From: Bacillus sp. AFS059628
GTDB taxonomy: Bacteria; Bacillota; Bacilli; Bacillales; Bacillaceae_G
DNA length: 32,588 nucleotides
Direction of reading: 5' to 3'
Assembly: GCF_002571225.1 (NCBI RefSeq)
Contig: NZ_NVEC01000003.1
Location: forward strand, 280,420-313,007
Part shown: positions 15,570 through 23,367 of the stretch, in pieces
Position numbering within the stretch: position 1 is the stretch's first letter
How the letters are laid out: each line of letters begins with the position of its first letter
Position numbers and translations under genes: made by a program
The notes under the pieces: model-generated
Seen by the model: the letters and a program-made list of their open reading frames with translations, nothing else
Told to the model about the DNA's origin: nothing
Database searches by the model: none

Positions 15570-16331
15570 ATGCAAATTTCTAAAGAAGGTGAAAAGTTTT
15601 TAATCGATACGAAAGTATATTTAATAACAAAAGGAATGAAAGAAGATGATGTGGATGCTTTTCTAGAAGATGCAGAACTTCATTTAATAGAAGGTGAGAA
15701 AGAGGGAAAGACGGTAAGTGATATATTTGGTGATTCACCAAAAGAATATGCGGAAGAATTAGCGAAAGAGATGGAAACGGATAAAGGCGGGAGTATAAAG
15801 AGTATTCTTGCGATGATAATTGGTATTGGCGGGTATTGGCTACTAACTAATATATTATTTGAAAATCCTAATCATGAATTTACATTAACGAATGTACAGT
15901 TGATTGGGTACCCAATTGTTTTAATGATTACTATTGTGGGGACTATATTTGCTTTTAGAATGTCATCATTTAAGAGCAAAATAAAAGAATTTAGCATTAT
16001 TTATGTAGCATCGTTGCTACCAATTTTATTACTAGTATTATTAATGTTTATGAACAAGTGGTATGGGACACCTGTATTGCAATTAACTACTATACAAAGT
16101 TATATATTAGCTGGAATTGTCTTATTAGTGCTGTTAATTGGTGAAGTATATGTTCTTGGCTGGATGGGTGTTTTTGTGCTAACTGTTCCTCTTACGATTA
16201 TGTTCTTATTTAAAGACTTAAAAGAAAGTAATGTATTTTGGGGAATTGCAAAGGTCTTACTTATGTATGGAAGTATATATGGATTAATGAAATGGTCTTT
16301 AAAAATTGAAGAAAGAAAAAGTGTGAACTAG
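15570..16331 (+). CDS. DUF1700/HAAS-like membrane protein, paralogue 2
   Basis: A 253-residue paralogue of the preceding protein. The first 70 residues are clearly alike (EDAELHLIEGE, SPKEYAEEL, matching hydrophobic spacing), and both carry the same QSYILAG motif in a later membrane segment, while the other transmembrane segments have diverged. It begins 13 bp after its partner with GAGGGAGG as ribosome site. Two diverged copies kept in tandem suggest a heteromeric complex or different ligands. No catalytic motif is seen. Confidence 0.7.
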   Translation: MQISKEGEKFLIDTKVYLITKGMKEDDVDAFLEDAELHLIEGEKEGKTVSDIFGDSPKEYAEELAKEMETDKGGSIKSILAMIIGIGGYWLLTNILFENPNHEFTLTNVQLIGYPIVLMITIVGTIFAFRMSSFKSKIKEFSIIYVASLLPILLLVLLMFMNKWYGTPVLQLTTIQSYILAGIVLLVLLIGEVYVLGWMGVFVLTVPLTIMFLFKDLKESNVFWGIAKVLLMYGSIYGLMKWSLKIEERKSVN

Positions 16332-16347
16332 AAATTCAATAAAAAGC

Positions 16348-16443
16348 GGCTGCCTTGGATATACAAAAATTATTTCCAAAGAAATACTATATTTTGATTT
16401 TTAGAGGGATTCGGTGTAAGCGTATAGTGTATCCTTTGCAGCC
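16348..16443. repeat. 96-nt imperfect inverted repeat in the gap after the PadR operon
   Basis: GGCTGC (16348-16353), three unpaired bases, then GGATATAC (16357-16364) pair with GTGTATCC (16427-16434), three unpaired bases and GCAGCC (16438-16443): 14 pairs with a symmetric 3x3 internal loop and one G-U. The 62-nt interior is AT-rich. It fills most of the 163-bp gap 16332-16494. It could be a small structured RNA, a bcr-type B. cereus repeat or a MITE remnant; no gene is visible. Confidence 0.45.
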
Positions 16444-16480
16444 AGTATATCGTTTATAGATTGGAATAAGTTGTTTTAAA

Positions 16481-16510
16481 CAGTAACAAGATTGTTACTG
16501 TTTTTTTCTT
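16481..16510 (+). terminator. Terminator of the PadR operon
   Basis: CAGTAACA (16481-16488) and TGTTACTG (16493-16500) form a stem with an AGAT loop, followed by seven T. It overlaps the 3' end of the convergent protease-like gene. Confidence 0.75.
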
Positions 16511-17112
16511 TGCAATAAAGCACTTTGTAAAGAGAGTGCTTTTTGTTCGTTCGTTAATAGGGATTGAATATGGACATTTTCAGGACGAGGTACGATAGGG
16601 TACATAAGATTTGTTGGAGAAGGATGGTGCTCTGAGCCAGTTGGGGAATGAGGATCTGCGTGAGTAAGTTTTCCGTGAACACGTCTTGTAAATAAAATAT
16701 GACCGATTTCGTGAGCGAGCGTATATATATTTTTCATGGGAGCAGCCGAATTTGTTAACACAATATAACCGGTAAATTGCTGTTGTTTTGCTAAGGAGTA
16801 AGCACAGGCAATTACTGCTGTTTCTTTGAAATAATCACTGCCAATGTAACAAATATAAAGGTCGCATTCAGGAGCTTCATTTACACATGTTTGGAAAAAG
16901 GATGCTAATTTTTCCTGACTTTGAATAGAATTTTTATAACTAATTTCGCGGTCAGAAAAACGAAAAAGTTCATTTAAAATAATTACTTCTTTAATTTGAA
17001 ATGTAATCGGGTGCCAAATTGACTCTGCAACTGCTAAATCTTTTGCGATACGATCATTAGAAATATCGGCGCCTGGAGTAATGCAAATACATATATTGAC
17101 GTATGGATCCAT
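16495..17112 (-). CDS. Metzincin-like zinc metalloprotease candidate
   Basis: A 205-residue protein without signal peptide. HEIGH (134-138) is a zinc-binding HExxH. About 25 residues later comes EHHPSPTNLMYP (161-172), which resembles the third-His and Met-turn region of matrixin-like metzincins (GHS..LMYP). Between the two is an His-rich insert (RRVHGKLTHADPHSPTGS) that breaks the usual HExxHxxGxxH spacing. The first 125 residues are alpha/beta with the CDLYICYIG strand. A GTG three codons upstream overlaps the ribosome site GAGGTG, so ATG 17112 is chosen. It is transcribed alone, convergent with the PadR operon. Protease activity is inferred only. Confidence 0.65.
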   Translation of the reverse strand: MDPYVNICICITPGADISNDRIAKDLAVAESIWHPITFQIKEVIILNELFRFSDREISYKNSIQSQEKLASFFQTCVNEAPECDLYICYIGSDYFKETAVIACAYSLAKQQQFTGYIVLTNSAAPMKNIYTLAHEIGHILFTRRVHGKLTHADPHSPTGSEHHPSPTNLMYPIVPRPENVHIQSLLTNEQKALSLQSALLQRKKQ

Positions 17113-17272
17113 AAGGAACACCTCAACTGAAAAAATTCTTCCTATAATATATGTTGGGAAAAGACCCTATGTATGGATAAACGCCTCGTTTATTACAAGA
17201 CAAAAAAATTTCATAGTTCTATAACGTAGTGTGATCATCTTTTTGATATAGTAAAGAAAAGGGGGAGAATAT

Positions 17273-17566
17273 ATGTATACATTAAAAATCGTTTCAGACA
17301 GAGAAGCACTGTATCAATTTGCAAGTTATGTAAGAGTTGTGCAAGGGGTGGAAGATGTATATGTAGAGGTGGGAGAACCTTTATATGAACATCCATTAAT
17401 GAAATTTTATGTACATATTAAGTTGGAGGAAACATATGAGCAACAGAAAGCGTTACAAGAAATAGCAAGATTAGTAGAAATAGGGCGTTTTACATACGTC
17501 CATTATCGTAATGATGAAATTGAAGAAGCTTTCGAAGCTGTAAAATATGAAAGTTTTAAGAAATAG
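17273..17566 (+). CDS. Small conserved protein of unknown function
   Basis: A 97-residue soluble protein that I do not recognise. It is acidic and rich in Tyr, Val and Glu, with predicted beta-alpha-beta layout: strands at MYTLKIV, EDVYVEVG and FYVHIKL, then a long helix (EETYEQQKALQEIARLVEI) and FTYVHYR. GGGGGAG lies 7 nt before the ATG. It stands as a single gene ended by a terminator. No catalytic or binding motif is evident. Confidence 0.75.
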   Translation: MYTLKIVSDREALYQFASYVRVVQGVEDVYVEVGEPLYEHPLMKFYVHIKLEETYEQQKALQEIARLVEIGRFTYVHYRNDEIEEAFEAVKYESFKK

Positions 17567-17573
17567 AAGTGGG

Positions 17574-17603
17574 AAAAAAGGAAGCGAAAGCTTCCTTTTT
17601 TTT
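17574..17603 (+). terminator. Terminator with GAAA tetraloop
   Basis: AAGGAAGC and GCTTCCTT close on a GAAA loop (17586-17589) and are followed by a T-run to 17603. Confidence 0.9.
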
Positions 17604-17637
17604 CTTGGAAATTACATCAACAAAAGGAGAAAAATTT

Positions 17638-17646
17638 TGTTATGAT
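17638..17646 (+). promoter_or_regulatory. Extended -10 promoter of the Nudix gene
   Basis: TG-T-TATGAT (17638-17646) is an extended -10 box with only a poor -35 (TCAACA, 17617-17622). It contains the upstream in-frame ATG at 17642, which would then not be transcribed, supporting the downstream TTG start. Confidence 0.4.
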
Positions 17647-17677
17647 AAGGGAGGGTGAGGAAAGGAGAGTTTACATA

Positions 17678-18127
17678 TTGGGGTATATTGAAGAGTTACG
17701 CAAAGTCGTTGGGACAAGGCCACTTATTCTCGTTGGATCAGCAATCATTATATTAAATGATAATCAAGAAGTATTGCTTCAATATCGTTCAGATACATAT
17801 GATTGGGGTGTACCTGGCGGCGCGATGGAACTAGGAGAAACGACAGAAGAAACTGCTCGTAGAGAATTATTCGAAGAGACGGGGCTACAAGCAAAAATTA
17901 TGCAATTTCTTGGTGTCCTTTCAGGAAAAGAAGTATATTTCCGTTATCCTAATGGGGATGAAATTTTTAATGTCATTCATCTGTATCAGGGGCATCATGT
18001 AAGTGGAGAATTGAGGCTTGATCATGAGGGAATAAAGCTTCAATATTTTCCGGTAGACAAGTTACCAAAATTAAATGAAACGACAGAGAAAATTTCACAA
18101 AAATTTTTATACGCATTGACAGAATAG
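17678..18127 (+). CDS. Nudix hydrolase
   Basis: A MutT/Nudix pyrophosphohydrolase, 149 residues from the start chosen here. The Nudix box occupies residues 48-70 (GGAMELGETTEE, then ARRELFEETGL), complete for GX5EX7REUXEEXGU. It hydrolyses a nucleoside diphosphate linked to another moiety; the substrate is unknown. Start choice: TTG 17678 begins LGYIEELRK, the typical N-terminus of these Bacillus proteins, with AAAGGAG 10 nt before it. An in-frame ATG at 17642 would add 12 atypical residues and falls inside a likely -10 box. Confidence 0.88.
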   Translation: MGYIEELRKVVGTRPLILVGSAIIILNDNQEVLLQYRSDTYDWGVPGGAMELGETTEETARRELFEETGLQAKIMQFLGVLSGKEVYFRYPNGDEIFNVIHLYQGHHVSGELRLDHEGIKLQYFPVDKLPKLNETTEKISQKFLYALTE

Positions 18128-18150
18128 AAGGTTAATTCCTTCTATTTTTA
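18123..18150 (+). terminator. Terminator of the Nudix gene
   Basis: AATAGAAGG (18123-18131) and CCTTCTATT (18138-18146) pair around TTAATT, overlapping the stop codon and followed by TTTTA. Confidence 0.75.
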
Positions 18151-18164
18151 TTATATTAAATATT

Positions 18165-18193
18165 TTGATTTTTTAGTATGTTTATAGTATGAT
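18165..18193 (+). promoter_or_regulatory. Promoter of the thiolase gene
   Basis: TTGATT (18165-18170), a 17-bp spacer and TATGAT (18188-18193), giving a leader of about 65 nt. Confidence 0.6.
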
Positions 18194-18266
18194 AGTTATA
18201 GACATACATCTTATGGAATTTCACCTAAAAACTGACTAGGGTACATAAGAGAGGGGCAAGTGCAAA

Positions 18267-19442
18267 ATGCATAATGTTGTTATTACAGCTGCAGTTCGTT
18301 CGCCAATTGGAACTTTTGGGGGAGCGCTAAAAAATGTAACGCCAGTAGAATTAGCTGTTCCTGTACTTCAGGAAGCTGTAAAACGAGGCGGGGTAGAACC
18401 ACACGAAGTTGATGAAGTGATTTTAGGTCATTGTATTCAAAGGACTGATGAAGCAAATACGGCAAGAACAGCTGCATTAGCGGCAGGATTTCCTGACACA
18501 GTTACAGGGTATACAATCCAACGCCAATGTTCTTCAGGTATGCAAGCAATTATGTCAGCCGCAATGCAAATACAATTAGGTGTAAGTGATGTTGTTATTG
18601 CAGGTGGAGTAGAAGCAATGAGTTCAAGCCCTTATGCATTGAAACAACACCGCTGGGGACAACGTCTACAGCACGGAGAAATTCGTGATACGGTGTGGGA
18701 AGTGTTAGAAGATCCGATTCATCATATTATGATGGGGGAAACAGCGGAAAATTTAGTTGAACAATATGAAATTACAAGAGAGGAACAAGATGAAGTTGCT
18801 CTTCGCAGTCATACATTGGCGCTGAAGGCAATCGAGTCTGGATACTTTGACGATCAAATTGTTCCTATTACAATAAAAGAACGTAGAAAAGAAGTAGTAT
18901 TTTCAAAGGATGAACATCCACGTGCTGATATTACAGCAGAAAAATTAGCTGGATTAAAACCAGCTTTCCGTAAAGGCGGTTCAGTAACTGCAGGTAATGC
19001 ATCTGGCCTGAATGACGGAAGCGCGGTTCTAGTATTAATGAGCGAAGAAAAAGCGAAAGAAAAAGGCTTACAACCGTTAGCTAGAATTGTTGGATATTCA
19101 GTAGCTGGAGTAGATCCGAAAATTATGGGTATTGGACCAGCGCCAGCAATTCGTAAAGGATTAGAAAAAGTAGATTGGTCATTAGAAGATGCGGATTTAC
19201 TGGAAATTAATGAAGCTTTCGCTGCGCAATACTTAGCTGTAGAGAAAGAACTAGGTTTAGATCGTGAAAAAGTGAATGTAAACGGTAGTGGTGTAGGACT
19301 TGGGCATCCAATCGGTTGTACAGGAGCTCGTATTACTGTAAGTTTAATTCATGAATTGAAGAGACGCGGGTTAGAAAAAGGAATTGCCTCTCTATGCGTC
19401 GGCGGCGGTATTGGGGTAGCATTATTTATAGAAGCACTATAA
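18267..19442 (+). CDS. Acetyl-CoA C-acetyltransferase (thiolase)
   Basis: A 391-residue thiolase that condenses or cleaves acyl-CoA units (acetoacetyl-CoA to two acetyl-CoA is most likely from its length and motifs). The acyl-accepting nucleophile is C88 in [12 protein letters not shown]347 ([10 protein letters not shown]) and C377 (LCVGGGIG) complete the active site. It has its own promoter and terminator. AGAGAGGGG precedes the ATG at a somewhat long spacing. Whether it serves fatty-acid degradation, polyhydroxybutyrate or ketone-body metabolism cannot be told; no partner genes adjoin it. Confidence 0.93.
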   Translation: MHNVVITAAVRSPIGTFGGALKNVTPVELAVPVLQEAVKRGGVEPHEVDEVILGHCIQRTDEANTARTAALAAGFPDTVTGYTIQRQCSSGMQAIMSAAMQIQLGVSDVVIAGGVEAMSSSPYALKQHRWGQRLQHGEIRDTVWEVLEDPIHHIMMGETAENLVEQYEITREEQDEVALRSHTLALKAIESGYFDDQIVPITIKERRKEVVFSKDEHPRADITAEKLAGLKPAFRKGGSVTAGNASGLNDGSAVLVLMSEEKAKEKGLQPLARIVGYSVAGVDPKIMGIGPAPAIRKGLEKVDWSLEDADLLEINEAFAAQYLAVEKELGLDREKVNVNGSGVGLGHPIGCTGARITVSLIHELKRRGLEKGIASLCVGGGIGVALFIEAL

Positions 19443-19472
19443 AAAGAAGCAGCAATCGTTGCTTCTTTTTTT
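19441..19472 (+). terminator. Terminator of the thiolase gene
   Basis: AAAAAGAAGCA (19441-19451) and TGCTTCTTTTT (19460-19470) with an 8-nt loop and continuing T-run, immediately after the stop codon. Confidence 0.85.
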
Positions 19473-20197
19473 TAAGCATTGAATAAATGATGAAATAATC
19501 GATCACGATTTTCAAAGAAAAGTTTCGTCGTTTGGTAATGCTCGGTTTCTTCTAATGTGGATTCGTGGATCCCTTCTTGTGTTAAAGAGTATATAGTGGA
19601 TTCAGGGTAAGCCATTAAAATAGGAGAATGCGTCGCGATAACAAATTGTGAACCTTGTTCCGCTAGTTCGTGCATTCGAATGAGCATGGAAAGTTGCCTC
19701 ATTGGTGATAGAGCGGCCTCAGGCTCATCTAAAATGTATAAACCTTGTCCTGAAAAACGATTCATAAATAATGAAAAGAATGATTCACCATGGGATTGTT
19801 CGTGAAGTGAAACACCGCCATAAGATTTTATAGCATCTATTTCATCAATATAAGAAGCAACGTTATAAAATGATTCAGCGCGAAGGAAGAAACCATCGCT
19901 TGGTGTATTGAAACTTTTTGAAATGCGAAGGTATTCATGTAAAGATGAATGTGAATCGTTTGTGCTAAAGCGGAAATTCTTCGTTCCACCTTCTGCATTA
20001 AATCCTAAAGCGATAGCAATTGCTTCGAGTAATGTCGATTTACCCGTTCCATTTTCTCCAATAATGAATGTTACATTTGGGTGGAAAGCTAGTGAGTGTA
20101 ATGTTCGGATAGCCGGTAAACAGTAAGGATATGTGGAAAAACTAGGGATACTTTCTTTTTTTAATGTGACATTTTTTAAAAAGGGTACGTCAATCAA
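19472..20197 (-). CDS. Small AAA/ABC-type ATPase (COG3910-like)
   Basis: A 241-residue predicted ATPase of the RecF/SMC-like group. Walker A is GENGTGKS (47-54). SHGES (135-139) occupies the ABC-signature position. Walker B is LYILDEPE (153-160), and the switch His is H190 in ATHSPIL. There is no coiled-coil insert, so it is a minimal head domain; proteins of this sort are single-gene cytoplasmic ATPases of unknown role. The start appears to be TTG (20197), preceded by GAGG at 8 nt; no ATG is near. It lies alone, convergent with the thiolase gene. Confidence 0.82.
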   Translation of the reverse strand: MIDVPFLKNVTLKKESIPSFSTYPYCLPAIRTLHSLAFHPNVTFIIGENGTGKSTLLEAIAIALGFNAEGGTKNFRFSTNDSHSSLHEYLRISKSFNTPSDGFFLRAESFYNVASYIDEIDAIKSYGGVSLHEQSHGESFFSLFMNRFSGQGLYILDEPEAALSPMRQLSMLIRMHELAEQGSQFVIATHSPILMAYPESTIYSLTQEGIHESTLEETEHYQTTKLFFENRDRLFHHLFNA

Positions 20198-20342
20198 TAT
20201 ATAAACCTCAATTCATAACGGATTTTGATTCTAAAAAAGTAGCAAATACAATTGGTAATGGCACATGAGTCCTTCTTATTTTCTGAATATTTTATGTGGA
20301 TTATAACATGTAAACTATCATATTCCAATGTGAAAATAAATA

Positions 20343-20372
20343 TTGCATGTAGATTATTCATGTCGTTATGAT
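20343..20372 (+). promoter_or_regulatory. Promoter of the DUF4184 gene
   Basis: TTGCAT (20343-20348), an 18-bp spacer and TATGAT (20367-20372). The -10 box lies in the second arm of an inverted repeat ACTATCATA (20314-20322)/TATGATAGT (20367-20375). The rest of the 214-bp gap 20198-20411 shows nothing recognisable. Confidence 0.45.
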
Positions 20373-20411
20373 AGTATGTAATCTATTGTAATTATAAAAA
20401 GGAGTTAAAAC

Positions 20412-21140
20412 ATGCCGTTTACATTTGCGCATCCAGCAGCAGTCCTTCCTTTTGTGAAAAAGCAGTCCAAATATATTTCAGTAACGGCTCTTATATTAGG
20501 GAGTATGGCGTCTGACTTTGAATATTTTTTACATTTTAGACCGCATGGTGTTATTGGTCATACATGGCTTGGGTTCTTGTATTTAAATTTACCACTTGTA
20601 TTTCTGCTCGCATATATATATCATTACATTTTAAAAAAGCCGTTTATAACACATTTACCTAAACCGTTTGCTGGCTACTACACATATGCAGTAGATGAGA
20701 GGTGGGGGCTTCATACATGGAAGGATTTCTTTGTATTTTGCTATTCTGCTTTATTTGGTATGCTCACGCATGTCGTTTGGGATGCGTTTACTCATCATAC
20801 GGGCTACTTCGTTATGAAGATACCATTTTTACAAAGAGAATTACATAGTATTCCAGTGTATAAATATATGCAACACGGGAGTACATTTGTTGGTTTATTA
20901 TTACTAGTATACGTACTATGGAAGTATAAAGATGAAACAGGGAAAGATATTATGATAGCTTCAGAAAAAAGGAAGTATTGGATTTCGGCAATCATTGTGG
21001 CAGCTCTTATATTTGTCGTTCACGCGTTCGTAGATCCCTATTTTCATATTTTCCAAATAGGAGGTATAATAGTATCTGGACTGACAAGTTCGTTTTGTGG
21101 ACTTCTCATTGTTTCTATAGTTTACAAAGCAAAGGACTAA
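20412..21140 (+). CDS. DUF4184 family membrane protein
   Basis: A 242-residue integral membrane protein beginning MPFTFAHPAAVLPF, the DUF4184 signature. About six hydrophobic segments are seen, with conserved His and Asp residues (TFAHP, GSMASDFEYF, GHTWLGFLYLNLP, HVVWDAFTHHTGYF) that recall metal-dependent membrane hydrolases related to YdjM/LexA-regulated DUF457. Function is unknown. AAGGAG stands 8 nt before the ATG. The next gene, a lipoprotein, starts about 36 bp later in the same direction and may be cotranscribed. Confidence 0.85.
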   Translation: MPFTFAHPAAVLPFVKKQSKYISVTALILGSMASDFEYFLHFRPHGVIGHTWLGFLYLNLPLVFLLAYIYHYILKKPFITHLPKPFAGYYTYAVDERWGLHTWKDFFVFCYSALFGMLTHVVWDAFTHHTGYFVMKIPFLQRELHSIPVYKYMQHGSTFVGLLLLVYVLWKYKDETGKDIMIASEKRKYWISAIIVAALIFVVHAFVDPYFHIFQIGGIIVSGLTSSFCGLLIVSIVYKAKD

Positions 21141-21176
21141 TTAATATTAATGAATGATAGTGTTAGGAGAAATTAT

Positions 21177-21941
21177 ATGATGAAAGCATGGAAAAGTATT
21201 TTTGTTTTATGTAGTTTTCTTCTTATGTTAAGTGGTTGCTTCCATCAAGAAGAAAAGAAAGTTGAACCGAAGAAGAAAGAGTCTATTCCTGAAACAAAAG
21301 AATATGGCGGGCGTGAGCTGAAAAAAGTAGGACAAAAAGTGAAAGAAACAGGTTGGGGTACTTTTAAGTTAGAACAGATTCATTCTGTGAATCAAACATT
21401 TGAAGTAGCGCCAATGAAAATTCACGTACAAGATGTGAAGGTAATCTCTTTATCACAGATGAGTAAAGATGCAAAAGATACATTAAAAGTATATACGGCA
21501 TTAACTCCTGAAGAAGTAAAGCGTAGATTAGGAGATAAAGTAAGTCAAGAAGATGCAGAGTTATATGCATCGCTAAGTGGAACAGAGATTAGTGATACGA
21601 TTCGTTACGTTGAAATTACATATAAGGTGGAGAATAGCGGGAATAAAAATATCCAATTTTTCTCTATGAATGATGTTGCAATTAATGATAAGCAACATTT
21701 TAAAGTAGCAACTCAAAACTTTTTATATGATGAAGATACGCTCGTTGGTACAAAGAATGTATCTAGAGAAGACTATAAGCCAGGTGAAACAAGAGATGGT
21801 ATTATCGGGTTAATACTTGATGATGGAAAAGAAAAGGTAAGGGATATTAAGTTTACAACAGATAATGTAGTCGCAGCAGATACAGAAACGCAAGATGTTG
21901 TAACAGAGCCACAAACTTTTAACATCTCACTTTCTGAGTAA
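21177..21941 (+). CDS. Secreted lipoprotein, unknown function
   Basis: A 254-residue predicted lipoprotein: signal peptide MMKAWKSIFVLCSFLLMLSG followed by the lipobox Cys (LSGC), then a charged Lys/Glu linker and a beta-rich domain of about 200 residues (FEVAPMKIHVQDVKVISL, TIRYVEITYKVENSGNKNIQFF, a pattern like DUF4352-type immunoglobulin-fold lipoproteins). An in-frame ATG at 21150 would precede the signal peptide; ATG 21177 is preferred because AGGAGA lies 6 nt before it. It is probably anchored on the outer face of the membrane. I do not recognise the exact family. Confidence 0.8.
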   Translation: MMKAWKSIFVLCSFLLMLSGCFHQEEKKVEPKKKESIPETKEYGGRELKKVGQKVKETGWGTFKLEQIHSVNQTFEVAPMKIHVQDVKVISLSQMSKDAKDTLKVYTALTPEEVKRRLGDKVSQEDAELYASLSGTEISDTIRYVEITYKVENSGNKNIQFFSMNDVAINDKQHFKVATQNFLYDEDTLVGTKNVSREDYKPGETRDGIIGLILDDGKEKVRDIKFTTDNVVAADTETQDVVTEPQTFNISLSE

Positions 21942-21963
21942 TTTGTTTTTAAATATATGTAAG

Positions 21964-22005
21964 AAAAAACAGTCAGCACTGAAAATATTATGCTGACTGT
22001 TTTTT
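21964..22005. terminator. Bidirectional terminator between two convergent lipoprotein genes
   Basis: AAAAAACAGTCAGCA (21964-21978) and TGCTGACTGTTTTTT (21991-22005) form a 15-bp stem with T-runs readable on both strands. The minus-strand gene's stop codon is in it. Confidence 0.88.
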
Positions 22006-22419
22006 CTGTTCTTTTATGTATGAATCTACACTTTGAAAAGGCACCTTAATTTTAAACGCATCTTTTTGTTCATTAAATTGCTTTTCATTATAGGGACCAA
22101 ACCGTTTATTATGCTTTACGTCAATAATCCAATAATGCTCACTTTTTTTATTTGCAATTGCTGCGTCAGGATTATTCGGATCTGACTTTTCCTCAGTTTG
22201 TTTTGCAATAATGTATTTATCATCCCAGGCTATGTCTGTAATTTTTGCGGGAATGTATTGTGTGGCATATACAGCATCTTGCGTGGGGAAAAGTTCAAAT
22301 GCATTTCCAGAAGTACGTATGAGTTCGTATTCATCGTTAATCGTATATGTTATATGATTTGTATTTCCAGCACAACCGGCTAATAGGAATGCGATGAATA
22401 GGATTATCCATTTTTTCAC
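21988..22419 (-). CDS. Lipoprotein, DUF3997-like
   Basis: A 143-residue lipoprotein: GTG start, signal peptide VKKWIILFIAFLLAG and lipobox LLAGC. The mature part (TYTINDEYELIRTSGNAFELF, then IPAKITDIAWDDKYIIAKQ, then YWIIDVKHNKRFGPYNEKQF) fits the DUF3997 pattern of small Bacillus lipoproteins; assignment is by eye. The frame can be extended upstream to an ATG at 22455, but AAAGGAGG sits 8 nt before the GTG at 22419 and the signal peptide begins there. Function is unknown. Confidence 0.78.
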   Translation of the reverse strand: MKKWIILFIAFLLAGCAGNTNHITYTINDEYELIRTSGNAFELFPTQDAVYATQYIPAKITDIAWDDKYIIAKQTEEKSDPNNPDAAIANKKSEHYWIIDVKHNKRFGPYNEKQFNEQKDAFKIKVPFQSVDSYIKEQKKQSA

Positions 22420-22551
22420 TATGGGAACCTCCTTTACAATGCTGTTGTAACACATTGTACAAGAAAAGTAAGAGAAAGGCTAGTTTACAATGTTTTTTAG
22501 AAGTGGTACGATGAGACGGGTAAAGAAGGATATGAAGGAGTCGACATAAAA

Positions 22552-23007
22552 ATGAAGTTAAAGATGCATCGTCCAGCGCTTGTAATGAATCGCATAGGTG
22601 CTTCCCTAATTGACATGTTTTTAATTTCGGTTATGTATGGTGCAGTAGTAGCTGTTATGACTGGAAATTATAGTGCTATTTTTAATCGCTTTAATATTAG
22701 TTTTGGCGATTATAGATATGATCTTGCAGTAGTTTTTATATTAATGGCAATATATTTTATTTTGGTACCCATTATTTGGAACGGTGTAACACTTGGTAAA
22801 AAGGTAACAAGAATAAAATTAATTTCATTGAAGAGTGAAAAGTTAACATTACAAACATTAACGATACGGTTTTTTGTATTGTTATTACCGAACATATTAC
22901 TACTTGGAATTCCAATATTATGTAACGTATATATGATGTTATTCCGCAAAGATAATTGTGGTTTTCAGGATTTAATTACAAAAACGAAAGTGATAAGTCT
23001 TGTATAA
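22552..23007 (+). CDS. RDD family membrane protein
   Basis: A 151-residue RDD protein: RPALVMNRIGASLIDMFLI at the start carries the Arg and Asp of the family signature, and there are three hydrophobic segments (about 15-37, 59-80, 103-128). GVTLGKKVTRIKLIS before the third segment and a second basic loop are usual. RDD proteins are small membrane proteins of uncertain, possibly ion-antiport, function. AAGGAG lies 15-20 nt before the ATG, somewhat distant. It is followed by a terminator and is monocistronic. Confidence 0.85.
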   Translation: MKLKMHRPALVMNRIGASLIDMFLISVMYGAVVAVMTGNYSAIFNRFNISFGDYRYDLAVVFILMAIYFILVPIIWNGVTLGKKVTRIKLISLKSEKLTLQTLTIRFFVLLLPNILLLGIPILCNVYMMLFRKDNCGFQDLITKTKVISLV

Positions 23008-23010
23008 TGG

Positions 23011-23050
23011 AAAAAGACCTTTTTATATATAAAATAAGAAGGTCTTTTTT
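23011..23050 (+). terminator. Terminator of the RDD gene
   Basis: AAAAAGACCTT (23011-23021) and AAGGTCTTTTT (23039-23049) pair over a 17-nt AT-rich loop and run into T residues. Confidence 0.75.
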
Positions 23051-23122
23051 GTTATACAAATACATTTCAAAAGATAGATAATAATATCATTTTTAGTTTT
23101 AATAGATTGAAAATTAAGAAAA

Positions 23123-23131
23123 TGTTATAAT
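23123..23131 (+). promoter_or_regulatory. Extended -10 promoter of the 32-residue ORF
   Basis: TG-T-TATAAT (23123-23131) is a consensus extended -10 box with a weak -35 (TAGATT, 23103-23108), about 40 bp before the microprotein start. Confidence 0.45.
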
Positions 23132-23171
23132 AATTAAAATAATATCTTTATATAATAAGGGGGAAATTGAA

Positions 23172-23270
23172 ATGACTGGAGGTAGCGTAATATTTTGGGG
23201 GATTTTAATTTTTATCGGTTTAGCTTTCGATCAGCGTAATAGTAAGAAAAAAGAAGGAGTAAAAAGGTAA
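23172..23270 (+). CDS. 32-residue single-pass membrane microprotein
   Basis: A short frame encodes MTGGSVIFWGILIFIGLAFD followed by QRNSKKKEGVKR: one hydrophobic helix (about 5-19) and a strongly basic C-terminal tail, a classic layout for small inner-membrane proteins with the tail in the cytoplasm. AAGGGGG lies 8 nt before the ATG and an extended -10 promoter precedes it. I do not recognise a family. No terminator separates it clearly from the next gene, which however has its own promoter. Confidence 0.6.
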   Translation: MTGGSVIFWGILIFIGLAFDQRNSKKKEGVKR

Positions 23271-23302
23271 CCGCTTACAAACTGATAAGCAACTTTTCTT
23301 GC

Positions 23303-23332
23303 TTGCAGACTAATCTCATAAAGCAGTATACT
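23303..23332 (+). promoter_or_regulatory. Candidate promoter of the truncated SDR gene
   Basis: TTGCAG (23303-23308), an 18-bp spacer and TATACT (23327-23332), 36 bp before the start codon. Confidence 0.4.
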
Positions 23333-23367
23333 GAATAACGGTAAGACTTATAGAAGGGGTAATGAAA

